This document shows positions 1 through 11,000 of a stretch of 64,000 nt of DNA, in pieces. Position numbers and translations under genes: made by a program. The notes under the pieces were generated by a model that was given only the letters and a program-made list of their open reading frames with translations, had not been told where the DNA came from and did not search any database. Origin of the DNA: Limnoperna fortunei (taxonomy: Eukaryota > Mollusca > Bivalvia > Mytilida > Modiolidae); NCBI GenBank assembly GCA_944474755.1, contig OX104114.1, positions 42,969,070 to 43,033,069 of the forward strand. Reading direction: 5' to 3'. Each line of letters begins with the position of its first letter. Within the stretch, counting starts at the first letter, position 1.

Positions 1-45
<45 letters not shown>

Positions 46-46
46 T
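1..46. repeat. (TGAT)n microsatellite
   Basis: Eleven perfect TGAT units at the very start of the window; it may continue upstream. Confidence 0.95.
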
Positions 47-185
47 AGAGGTAAAAATAAACGTGGGTATTCTCGGTCCTCAAACTATATGTTGAGTAGT
101 TGGGAAAACTTTTTATCTTCGAAAAAAGACGTTGAAGTTATCCGGGAACAAAATAAGTGAAAAATGAACCCCTTTTATTCGCCAA

Positions 186-1505
186 AGACCTACTGTAAAT
201 TAAAAGGGGACTTTAGTAGGACCCTAACCTAACTGAACTCACCTCTTAATTAATCCTCGGCCCATGGCGATTGAAAGGGGTGCGAAGTCCCAGGAGGAGA
301 AGAGATTTTACCTAATCGGTAAATTTGACTTAATTCAGACCCCCATAAGTCGAACCCCGGACGTTGGCTTAAGTATTCACAATATATGTTAGGGTCTTAC
401 TAAAGTCCGCTCATAATTTACAGTAGGAGCATGGCGTTTGAAAGGGTGTGAAATACTAGCACGGGAATAAATTTTCAACATATAGGCCATTTGTCACGCA
501 ATTCAGACCCCGATATCTCGAAAACCGGGAGTTGGCCCAATTATTCATGATATAGTTTAATGACCTACTAAAGTCCCCCTCAATTTACAGTAGACCCATG
601 GCGATTGAAAGGGGTGTGAAGTCCTTGCACGTGAATAGTTGTTACCATACGAGTCATTTTTCACTTTATTTTTCAGTCCCCAATGTCTCGAACACCAGGA
701 GTTGGTCTAAGTATTCATTTTATAGGTTATATTACCTACTATAGTGCCCTCTCAATTTACAGTAGACCCATGGAGATTGAAAGGGGTGTGAAGTCCTTTC
801 ACGGGAATAATTGCACCATACGAGTAATTGTTCATTTACTTTTTCAGACTTCAATATCTCGAACACCGGGAGTTGGACCAAGTATTCATTTTATAGGTTA
901 ATGACCTACTATAGTCCCCTCTCAATTTACAGTAGACCCATGGCGATTGAAAGGGGTGTGAAGTTCTTGCACGGGAATAATTGTCACCATACGAGTCATT
1001 TTTCACTTAATTCAGACCCGGATAACTCGAACGCCAAAAGTTTCCCAAAGTACTAGTATTATTGATATAGGTTAAGGACCTACTGAACTCCTATGGCGAT
1101 TGAAAGGGGTGTCCAAGCAGGCGAAGAGATTTTACCTTAACGGTAATTTTTCACCTAATTGTACCCCGATAACTGGAACTACGGAAGTTGGTCCAAGTAT
1201 TCATGATATAGATTAAGAACCTATTGAACTCCTCTTTGAAGTTATGATAGGCCCATGGCGATTGAAAGGGGTGTAAAGTCACTTACTTTTTCAGATATCT
1301 CGAACACCTGGAGTTGGTCGAAGTATTCATGATATAGGTGAATGACCTACTAATGTCTCCTCTCAATTTACAGTAGTCCCATGGCGATTGAAAGGGGCGT
1401 GAGGTCCTAGCACGGGAATAAATGTCACCATCTGAGTCATTTTTCACTTACTTCAGACCCCGATATCTCGAACACCCGGAGTTGATCCAAGTATTCATGA
1501 TATTA
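186..1505. repeat. ~167-bp satellite-like tandem array
   Basis: Eight copies are anchored by CATGG(C/A)GATTGAAAGGG-like cores at ATG positions 264, 431, 598, 770, 940, 1093, 1255 and 1381. Spacing is mostly 162-172 bp, with two shortened units. Each unit also holds a GTATTCA(T/C) block and CTCAATTTACAGTAG. Short open frames at 683-1056 are chance frames in this array. The first ~35 bp (about 187-221) are an inverted fragment of the same unit. Confidence 0.9.
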
Positions 1506-2373
1506 TACAATTATCACCCTACTTGGTGTGTGACCCGGTGGTTTCTTTCCTCGAGAAAGTAAGGTCACCCGTCACCCGAGGGTGACCTTACTTTCGAGGG
1601 GAAAGAAATGCCGGGTCACATATCATCTAGGGTGATAACTGTTATATTATATCGAATATTTAAATGAAAACAATTCAATATTTGCAACATATTTTGGACA
1701 TTTTATCCTTTTTTCACATGAAAAAATCCAGCCCATACAATGAAGATAAAAACATGTCAACATATAATACTGTTTTGTTTGAATGTTTTATTACGTACAT
1801 GTACATCTATCCAAACATCTCGCAAAATTCTCACGCGAGGGTGACCTTACCATGCGACCCAACGGTTACCGGTTGACCCAGCGAAATATCACATGTCACG
1901 TGACGGCGTCTAAGCAAATCAAAATAAAGATTTCTATATGAGTATATAATATTATACAATTATCAACCTAGTTGGTGTGTGACCCGGTGATTTCTTTTCC
2001 CGAGAAAGTAAGATCACCCGAGGGCTTGCCCATAGGGTGACCTTACTTTTCGAGGGGAAAAAAATGCCGGGTCACACACCAACTAGGGTGATAACTGTTA
2101 TATTATATCGAATATTTAAATGAAAACAATTCAATATTTGCAACATCCAGCCCATACACTGTAGACAGAAACATGTTAACATATACTACTGTTTTGTTTG
2201 AATGTTTTATTACGTACACGTACATTTATCCAAACGCAAAATCTCGCAAAATCTCACGCGAGGGTGACCTTACCATGCGACCCAACGGCTACCGGTTGAC
2301 CCAGCGAAATATCACATGTCACGTGACGGCGGCTAAGCGAATCAAAATAAAGATTTCTATATGAGTATATAAT
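1502..2373. mobile_element. Tandem pair of ~420-450 bp foldback units inside the satellite
   Basis: Two direct copies (1502-1950 and 1951-2373), each beginning ATTATACAATTATCA and ending GAGTATATAAT. Each carries a long imperfect hairpin: arms about 1509-1570/1579-1641 and 1958-2019/2034-2098, with the motif GGTGACCTTACTTT. The pair sits between two halves of a satellite unit, so it looks like an insertion. No coding capacity; family unknown. Confidence 0.75.
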
Positions 2374-2375
2374 AT

Positions 2376-2545
2376 AAATTAATGACCTACGGAACTCTCC
2401 TCTTATTTTTGCTCGATGTCCATTGCGATTGAAAGGGGTGCGACGTCCCAGAAGGAGAAGAGAAATTTTATCATATCGGTCATCTTTACATAATTCTGAT
2501 CCGGATAACTCGAACACCAAAAGTTGGTCCACGTATTCACCATAT
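2376..2545. repeat. Ninth, diverged satellite copy after the insertion
   Basis: AATGACCTAC, CATTGCGATTGAAAGGGG and GTTGGTCC-CGTATTCAC occur in the satellite order, continuing the interrupted array. Confidence 0.8.
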
Positions 2546-2874
2546 TTTTATTAATTAAGATAGATAACCTTAAGTAAAGTTTAATTACTTTCATACAGTG
2601 CTCGAACTCGTCCGAATTAATATTATCGCGGACTGAATTATTGACGGATAGCGTTATTGACGGCTTGTATTGCTTCACTCTAGTGAATTACAGGCTAGAA
2701 GATTTAATATGACGTCTAAGCTAAAAATATAAATAAACAAATACTAGAAAGAAACAATTTGTGGCGGTATAATACATAGAACTATCGGAGTTCCTCAATG
2801 CAATTTGTGTAAGAAAGCGAGTTTTTGACTGGCTACATGCTCGCATAATGTAGCCTATCAAAACCTTGAACCTT

Positions 2875-2948
2875 CTCACTTTAACTGAATCCCCGGGTAG
2901 GGGATGGTTGGGGCAATGTATAGAAGTTTTAAGTTCAGTTAAAGTGAG
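2875..2948. repeat. Perfect 15-bp inverted repeat hairpin
   Basis: CTCACTTTAACTGAA at 2875-2889 and its exact complement TTCAGTTAAAGTGAG at 2934-2948, with a 44-base loop. Function unknown. Confidence 0.7.
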
Positions 2949-3149
2949 GTCCAAGATCAATATTTTATTACTTGTTTACGTTATTTATTTATATTGACAC
3001 TTAATGATTAAGGCCATTCTGTGGTCAGTCTGTGTCTATAATCTTGACAAAAACACCGTCATATCAATAAATTGGCAGACATGAACGAAGTCCAAACATT
3101 ATTCCTGGAAAATAAGAAAAATGAGCAAGAACAGCCAGAATTTGTTTAT

Positions 3150-3555
3150 ATTGTAACACAGGAAATATAGAAGATGAAATTCACTTTTTATTAGCATGTC
3201 CTTTATACTCTAGTTTAAGATTAGATTTTTAAAACTTTTTACAAAGTAAATTCCCTTCATTGATATCCCTTAATAATAATAGCTTGTTCTACTGGTTAAT
3301 GACAAACGAAAACTATGATTTCAACTGTAAATTAGCAGATATTTTACAAGCACTATATGATAAAAGAGATAACTATAACAAATAATGTGCTGTTTTCATA
3401 CCATTTTTTTCTTGTTTTTATTCTTTGTAATGTTTGTAATCAACAATCTAGTGTAACAGTTCTGCATTGTAATGTTATGTAATTCAGTGATTGTCATTAA
3501 TGCTCTGTATAGGGCCCTATGATTGGAAATAAAGAATTATCTTATCTTATAATAA
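3150..3555 (+). pseudogene. Non-LTR retrotransposon (LINE) 3' end, decayed
   Basis: Reads CNTGNIEDEIHFLLACPLYS then SLRLDF and a stop. After a frameshift it continues SKFPSLISLNNNSLFYWLMT to a TAA at 3383-3385. The Cys/EDExHF/LLxCPLYS pattern is typical of the C-terminal end of LINE ORF2 proteins. It is followed by a 3' UTR, GGAAATAAAGAATT and a TTATC-rich tail. Broken and 5'-truncated, so a dead copy. Confidence 0.75.
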
Positions 3556-3833
3556 ATATACTATGTTTGTTATGTATTGGATTACGCAATATTGTAAAGT
3601 TGTAAACTTTTTAAATCTGCTTGGAGATGCTTTATCCAATAAAATAATATGAATATGAAAACCTAAGTTCTCAGCTTTTAACAGTCATCACTGTATTAAT
3701 TGTTTCATTATCTTAATTACACGTAAATTTGCTGGAAACTGGGAAAATGCCCAGTGGGTGCCCAGGTGATGAGGGGGAAGTTTCTTGGAGTTTGGGTTAG
3801 TTAAGGGGAGGTTTGCGTGAATTTTAAATTCCT

Positions 3834-4075
3834 AACCGCGGACCATAGTGTGTGATGCGTTTGGAAAGTGCCTCGCTCCTTGTACGATAAAAGAACCATA
3901 AAGAACCATATTACCTGCTGTATGTTCCAAAAAATGTGTAAGCTTATTAAAATTGAAGCCACCGCTACAAAGACTAATTTCTGCAGTGGTCCCTACCTAA
4001 CTATATATTCCATGCTTTTTCGATATTGGTCAGAATTGTGTTCCCATTGTTCTTGTCCTGAATAAAATGCTGATT
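3834..4075 (+). repeat. Dispersed repeat, copy 1
   Basis: Shares CCGCGGACCATAGTG, GAAAGTGCC-CGCTCCTTG-ACGATAAA and downstream blocks with 59735-59930, in the same orientation. No coding capacity seen. Confidence 0.7.
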
Positions 4076-4837
4076 AAACTAAATGATCTTTGGACGTTCA
4101 GCAACATCGTTCAATTCAATTATAAGTTTCAGAACCAGCGGTGATAACAAAACAGGTAATTTCAATCAATCCAGTTTCCTGTGTCGTAACACCACACCAG
4201 GATAACAGGTTATTACTGGACGGGGCAACATCTTTAAATGATTTCCCAATATACCCAGAATTATTATTGTAAATCATAAATTTAAGCTAAATTTCCTCAT
4301 TGAAAGACAATAATCTGCAAAAAATAAAAAAAAGTATTATCAACCCTTACTGATCACCCCAACCTTTAAACAAAACAATTAGCCCCACGCCACCCGAAAA
4401 GGCAAAGTCCCTTTACCAAAAGCACCGTAAAACCAGCAAGACTGCTTTGCTTTTGCTGCGTATATCTTATCTATCCCGTAGCAATAGCTGATGTTTTTCA
4501 GTCGTCTCCCAATAAAAAAATAGACGCCATTTAATAATTGATAGTTAAATGCTACATAGTGCAGTTAAAACTCCATTTAAATAAACAAATTCATTCCTTT
4601 ATTGCGTGACAAATTTTTAATTGTTGTTTATTTTTAGAACAAAACGTGTCTGTATGTAAACAATAATCTTAAACAACAAATTCATGAATCTTGTTAAAGA
4701 AGCTAAATGTACGATTAATTTTGATAAATTCTAGTTTAAAAATCAATTAATATCAATTCAAATCAATATATTGTCTTTTAATCTATTATAATTTCATCAA
4801 GAAACATGACATGTCGTTTCCATTCCGAAATGTTTCA

Positions 4838-4963
4838 TTGTTGCTAATGAAAGCATGGAAGGCTTGGTCACGTGACACAGGTGATTAAAGGTAATAAACA
4901 AGATAGGATTGATTTTATTTTTCGAGTATTGTTTCATTTACTTTTGGATATAACGGATAAATA
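4838..4963 (+). promoter_or_regulatory. Presumed 5' UTR/promoter region of gene A
   Basis: Two blocks are shared with the DNA before gene B: ATGAAAGCATGGA and TTACTTTTGGATATA. A CACGTG E-box lies at 4869-4874. No TATA box or transcription start can be assigned. Confidence 0.4.
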
Positions 4964-5006
4964 ATGACTAAAGTGGCTGATGTTGACGACGAAAAGAATA
5001 GCAAAG
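4964..5006 (+). CDS. SLC44A: Gene A exon 1 (start codon)
   Basis: Encodes a short acidic/lysine-rich cytosolic N-terminus, [14 protein letters not shown]. It ends in phase 1 before a GTAG donor. The length differs from gene B exon 1 (43 versus 37 bp) and the sequence is poorly conserved. Confidence 0.85.
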
Positions 5007-8000
5007 GTAGCTTTTAATCTTTTTTCTTCGTTATTTTATTTTTAGGCACAACAGCCAGTTCTTCGCTGGAAATGTACGTTTATCTGTTCATTATGATAAG
5101 TTGTGTGTGACCGAATATTTTTTAATCATTCTACCGAATTATTTCGATTATTAAATAAAAAGAGGTGCTTTATATTTGTCGTTATTTTGTTTAAATGTTT
5201 TATTTTATGTTGGTGCTACACGTATGTTGTCCAACCACTTTCTTATTGTATTGGGGGTGGCTTGGGTTTTTTTTAAAACAAATTTTGTTTTGCTTGTCAT
5301 GACAAGTTTGGTTTTCACTGGTTAAAATCAACATCCCCTTTTCCCAATTATGACTTTAATAATTTGGGGATTTATGTTATGGATTTCTTAAGATCATAAC
5401 GTGTTGGTCCCATAATGACGGGTGTACATGATCCAAACCTGCAAGGCAAATGTACCAATTACCTCCCCTTTGAGGTGAAGTTTGCAGAAGGGGAGGATGG
5501 TACTCAAAGGGAAAACAGAATACAAATCACATGAACTATTGTGGCAATACATATTTGTAATTTTGTAGATTCTAAGGAGGAAAAGTACCAAGGTAAAATT
5601 CTAGAAATTTCTAGTAGAATTAATCAACTAATCATATTTCCTCAATATTTAGGGCTGATCTATCTATCCAAACAATAATTAATTACTACTCTTTTCTAGG
5701 AAAGAATCCATGTTTTTGTTGTTGAGTTTTACTGGTAGTTATAGGTCCCTAGTGTTTGGCTGGTGTAGGGGCTGTTTAGTGTTCACAGCTAGATATGTAA
5801 AGTTTTTATACACATACAGATTATTTTGGTTGTGGCTCTGGGGAATTTTATGCAAATATTAATGCTATAATTTAAGGTACACAAGCATGTCACTTCCTCA
5901 ATCGTTTCAGACTCACAGGCAGAGGTGTAGATCAAATCTGAATATTCTGGATCATACAACAATCAATTTGTTTTCTCTCAAACTTCTAAAAAAAAAATTT
6001 GAAACAAAAACATGCTTTATTTGTATTATGAAGATATTTATTTGTTTGCTTCCTTACTTAAATGGATATGTTTCCCTGTGTTTTGTATATTATTTCTATT
6101 TTGTTAAAATTTTATAGATATTTTAAAAGAAATTTTGAAAACAATACAATTCATAGGTAACTGAGAACAACTAAATTCACAAAGGAAAGGAAAAAATTGT
6201 TTGCAATACAAAATTCGTTGTGAATCTTGATAATGATAAAAGCAGGGTAGTTAATACACTGTCCGATGTCTGCTTTGTGTGAAATAATTTAAGGACCAGC
6301 ATTAGGCAATTGCAATGTTAAACATGAAATATAACTTTAATTTTAATCCAATATAGGATTTGTTTTGTAAGTTTTCCTGGATGTAAGTGTCAGTCAACTA
6401 ATTTCGTTAATGTATATATTCAAATATGAAAATCTATATAATTTTTATGTCCATTAAAAAAAATCTTTGATGCTAATTTTTGTTGTTGTTGTTGTATTTT
6501 AATTTGTTGAAAATTATTGGAAAATTGAAAGTTCTGCTTCATTCAACTGTCAATTTTATTCAATTTATGAAATTGTTATCTTATGTCCACCCATGAAAAA
6601 TACAATTTTTGTTATCATCATATAAAGAATCGTCTGCATTCCATTAAAGTGATAATATTAAAAAAGTAAAATAAAAAAATACATTATGTGTAACAGTAAA
6701 ATAAGTCCTTTAGTCCCCGGACTTTTGTTACTAGTAAAATCCTAAAGGTCCTCAGACTTATTTTCCTATGTAGAATAGTCCTACCTTAGTAAAATAAGTC
6801 CGGTACTTTATTTCCTAGGAAAATCGGTTACTTGACTTGTTAATTTACTGCTTTATTGATTTTGGTTTCTTAACATAAAATAACATTACTTGATGATATT
6901 TATAAATTTGGTATAGTTGTTAAATGTGATATAAACAAAACACCATTCTTCATAAAATTGATTATATTTTTTGCAGAATGTGACGTAAATTTAATATATT
7001 TTGTATATTGAAAACAGAAATGTGTTTTACTGTTATTATCATTTGAAAATTTGAGATAAATTTAATATATAGTAGAAAATAGGACATAAAAAATTGTTTT
7101 CTTCTTACTTGTAACTATGATTAAAGATAGGTTTGTCACTTTCTAAGAATGGGCCTATTAAATACATGTAATTATGTAATACAATAAATATTGGATCAGT
7201 CTTGATAATAACACCATGTAATAAATAATTATATTAATTATCAGAATTGCACAATTATACACCTATGGGGGTGAAGGTATATATATATATGACATATTTA
7301 TATATAACAAATAATATATCAAATAAATATATAACAAATAATTAATGAAACACTGAAATTTGTTCAGACATACAGAATTAGAGTCCTTACTCTCAGTTAG
7401 TGAAGACTTTTTTATAAATAGTGCAACAAACTGCAAATTAGCAGAGTTATTTAGTTAAACACTTGTATGATGTCAAGGTTGTGTGAACTTATTCAAGCAC
7501 CAATGGTGTCAGGTAACTTAAATAGTACTCAAAATTTAAACCAAGATATGCAATGAAATTGTGTATATATTTTAGTAAACTTTAATTTTAATCCAATAAA
7601 GGATTGAATTATTGTAAGTGTGGGTATAACACTCCTCAGATTTAACTGACAGTTGACTAATTTAATTAATGTATATTATATATATAAATGTATATAATTT
7701 TCACATGCTTTAATAGAAATTTAGGACATTAATTTGTTTTATTGTATTTTAATTTGTTGATAATTATTAAACAAAATTTAAGCTTTGCATTATGTAACTA
7801 TCAATTTTATGCCTGTTTATCAAATTGTTATCTAGTCCACCAATGAAATTACAATTGTTGGGATTATAGTTTTAAGAAACTTCCTGTTCCATTAAACTTT
7901 TGAACAATACATTTGCACTCGGTGAAGTCGTGTTTAGATCAAATATCAAAATACTAGATTTTTTTCTTCTAACTATTCTGCATTTAATATCTAAATATTT

Positions 8001-11000
8001 ATCTGCTGTCTTGGAAACTTTTATTCTGAACATCAGATGACAGAATTTATTGATTTTTAGTAGAATTTCTTCCTTGAAAATTTTTTCTCCTTTATTATAG
8101 AGTATTTGAATGAATAACATAACAAGGATGTTTTTCTAGCTTTGTTCTTTTTTATTTTAACAGTTGTAAGACTAGCTCTAGTCTTATACACATTTTTGGT
8201 AAATAATTATAAATATATATCGCTAAAAATTACTACAATGCTTTTCTACATGAAATTTTCAATTTTACATAAGATCATTATTATTCCACCAAATAACCCT
8301 GCTGAGAATTTAATTTAATGCATTAAATTATTAAACAAGTATAGCTGAAGATAAATACCAGCGAGGACAGTGGTAAGGTATCTATAGCGGCGAAGCCGCT
8401 ATGGAAGCTATGCAAATATAATAATCTAAGATAGCAACATGATACAGTTTCAACAAAAAATATAATGTCATTATTCCTTTAAATGTCACAAATTTCTCGT
8501 GGCACAAACAGACAGACAGACAGACAGATAGTAATACTATATCAAATAATATCTAGTGGCATGTCTATTACATAATTACTTTGATTTATTTGGGTCATAA
8601 ACTTGTACCTTGGGTAGGATATTTGGATTTATCTGTGCCGTGAATGGCGATTTTGATGATGAAAATTTTGAACTTTTTAAATTTTAAGCGGCGAATTACC
8701 TTCAAAATATTTTCGGCATTTCTGAAAAGGATTCGCCAATTGCGAAAGTGGCTAGCGCTACCTAAATCACTGTAGTATATATGGCTAAATAATTCGAGTT
8801 AGACAAGAGAGAAGAGTGTTTATTGTATTTGTATTTTTTTGTTTTTTTGAGGAAAAAGGTACATTGATATTTTGAGATAAGTGAGCTACACCACTAACAC
8901 TAAGTGTTTTTCTGTGTGGTTCATATCTGATAGACAAATGATTTTTCTAACTTTTCTGTGTTTAGTAGCTAAATATTTATCTGCTGTCGTGGAAACTTTT
9001 ATTCTAATCATCAGATGACAGAATTTATTGATTTCTAATAGAATTTATTCCTTTGCCATTTTTGTTTTTTAATTTTGAATGGAAGGTTGGGAGAATAAAT
9101 GTACTGAATTAGCATTTTTGAAGTAAAGACTGAGGATAATTTTCTTATTTAGTTCTTTTAATGACTGTTTTACTAGTGGCTAAATCAATGAATGTTTATT
9201 AATTTTGTTGATATTTTGGCACAAATCAAAATGATTTTTCAATGTTAGTATACATTTTATTTTACAAAATGCATGTCCATAGTAAATTTCATAACCATGT
9301 ATCTTTCAGTGACATTATTTTCTACCTTAATACATGGATATCTTTATTATATGTCACTTGGTTTTGTATCAACATGGCTCAACAACTTATCAACACATTT
9401 GAAAATATATTGCTTTAGATTAGGACAATTCAATAATAAGGTATGAACCAAAATCAGTTAATACATGTATATTAAAAATAAAAAGGCTCAAGACACCAAC
9501 CACAATTTTCTTGTGAAAATTGGCCAATGTAATTATGTCAAATAAATGGCAAAATTGTTAAAAAAAACAGTCTTACACAGTTTTTCTTTAAATTAATATG
9601 AAAACAATTCAAATATTTTCATAGACATATTTATATTACTCTATCAAATTATTAATTGCTTAATACAAAGTTACAAGTACAAAGACAATGATGCAACTAA
9701 ATTTCGAACAAAGGGGATAATTCAGTTTGAAAAAATTATTAAAAAAGGTTTTTGTCCCGCCTGCGATGATAGTCGATGGAGTCAAGACATATGTATGGGA
9801 ATCCGGCAGCTGCAGCAGCAGCGTAAACACTTGAACATCTTGCTTCATATCTTTGTAAGCCTAAGCCCTAGTTCCATCCAATTTGGTCCAGTGGTAGCTT
9901 GATGAGTACTTGCCAGTCAGTCACCTGTCACCTGACCTTGATCTCAACTTCAAGTTCCAGCAACTACGTTAAAGTTTTAGGGTTACGACAGTTCCTCTGT
10001 AACCATGCATGGTAGGATGACAATATTTGGTATATAGGTTGCTGATAAATAGTACATGAATGTCTGGTAGGTATCACCTGACCTTGACCTCAATTTCACG
10101 GTCCAGCGACTATGTTAATGTTTTTGGGTTACGACAGTTCCTCTGTAACATGCATGGTAGGGTGACAATATTTGGTATATAGGTTGCTGTTGAATAGTAC
10201 ATGACTGTCTGGTAGGTGTCACCTGACCTTGACCTCAATTTCACAGTCCAGCGACTATGTTAATGTTTTTGGGTTACGACAGTTCCTCTGTAACATGCAT
10301 GGTAGGGTGACAATATTTGGTATATAGGTTGCTGTTGAATAGTACATGACTGTCTGGTAGGTGTCACCTGACCTTGACCTTAATTTCACAGTCCAGCGAC
10401 TAAGTAAAGTTTTGAGGTTACGACAGTTCCTCTGTAACCATGCATGGTAGGATGACAATATTTCGTATATAGGTTGCTGATGAATAGTACATGACTGTCT
10501 GGAAGGTGTCACCTGACCTTGATCTCAATTTTATGGTCCAGTGACTACATTATAGTTTTTGTATTAGGGCAGTTCTCTGTAACTATGCATGGTCAAGGGT
10601 GAAAATATTTGGTATATAAGTTGCTAATGATTAGTACATGAGTGTCTCGTAGGTTTCAACTGACCATGATCTCAATTTTACGGTCCAGTGACTAAGTTTA
10701 AGTGCTTGGATTAAGTCTGTTTCTCTGTAACCATGCATTGTATATTTTAAATAATAACAATTTAATACTATTTATGTAATGTTTATGAGACTCAATTGTA
10801 TTTCATTACTGATGGGAAATGCAGGCAAGATATTTTTCTGTGTACACACTTGTTTAACTAGTTATTTTCTAATTGATAACAATAATTCTAAAACTCCCCT
10901 TTTTCTTCCCCTCACAAAAAATTGTTTATTACTTGCTTTACATGATAACCAAATTTCATCAAATTTAATTTTATTGAATTATGTTATCAGTTGAATTATG

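Noticed and set aside
1664..1876. Small open frame in the foldback unit
   Set aside because: The second unit carries a similar but altered frame with no constraint visible; not a credible gene.
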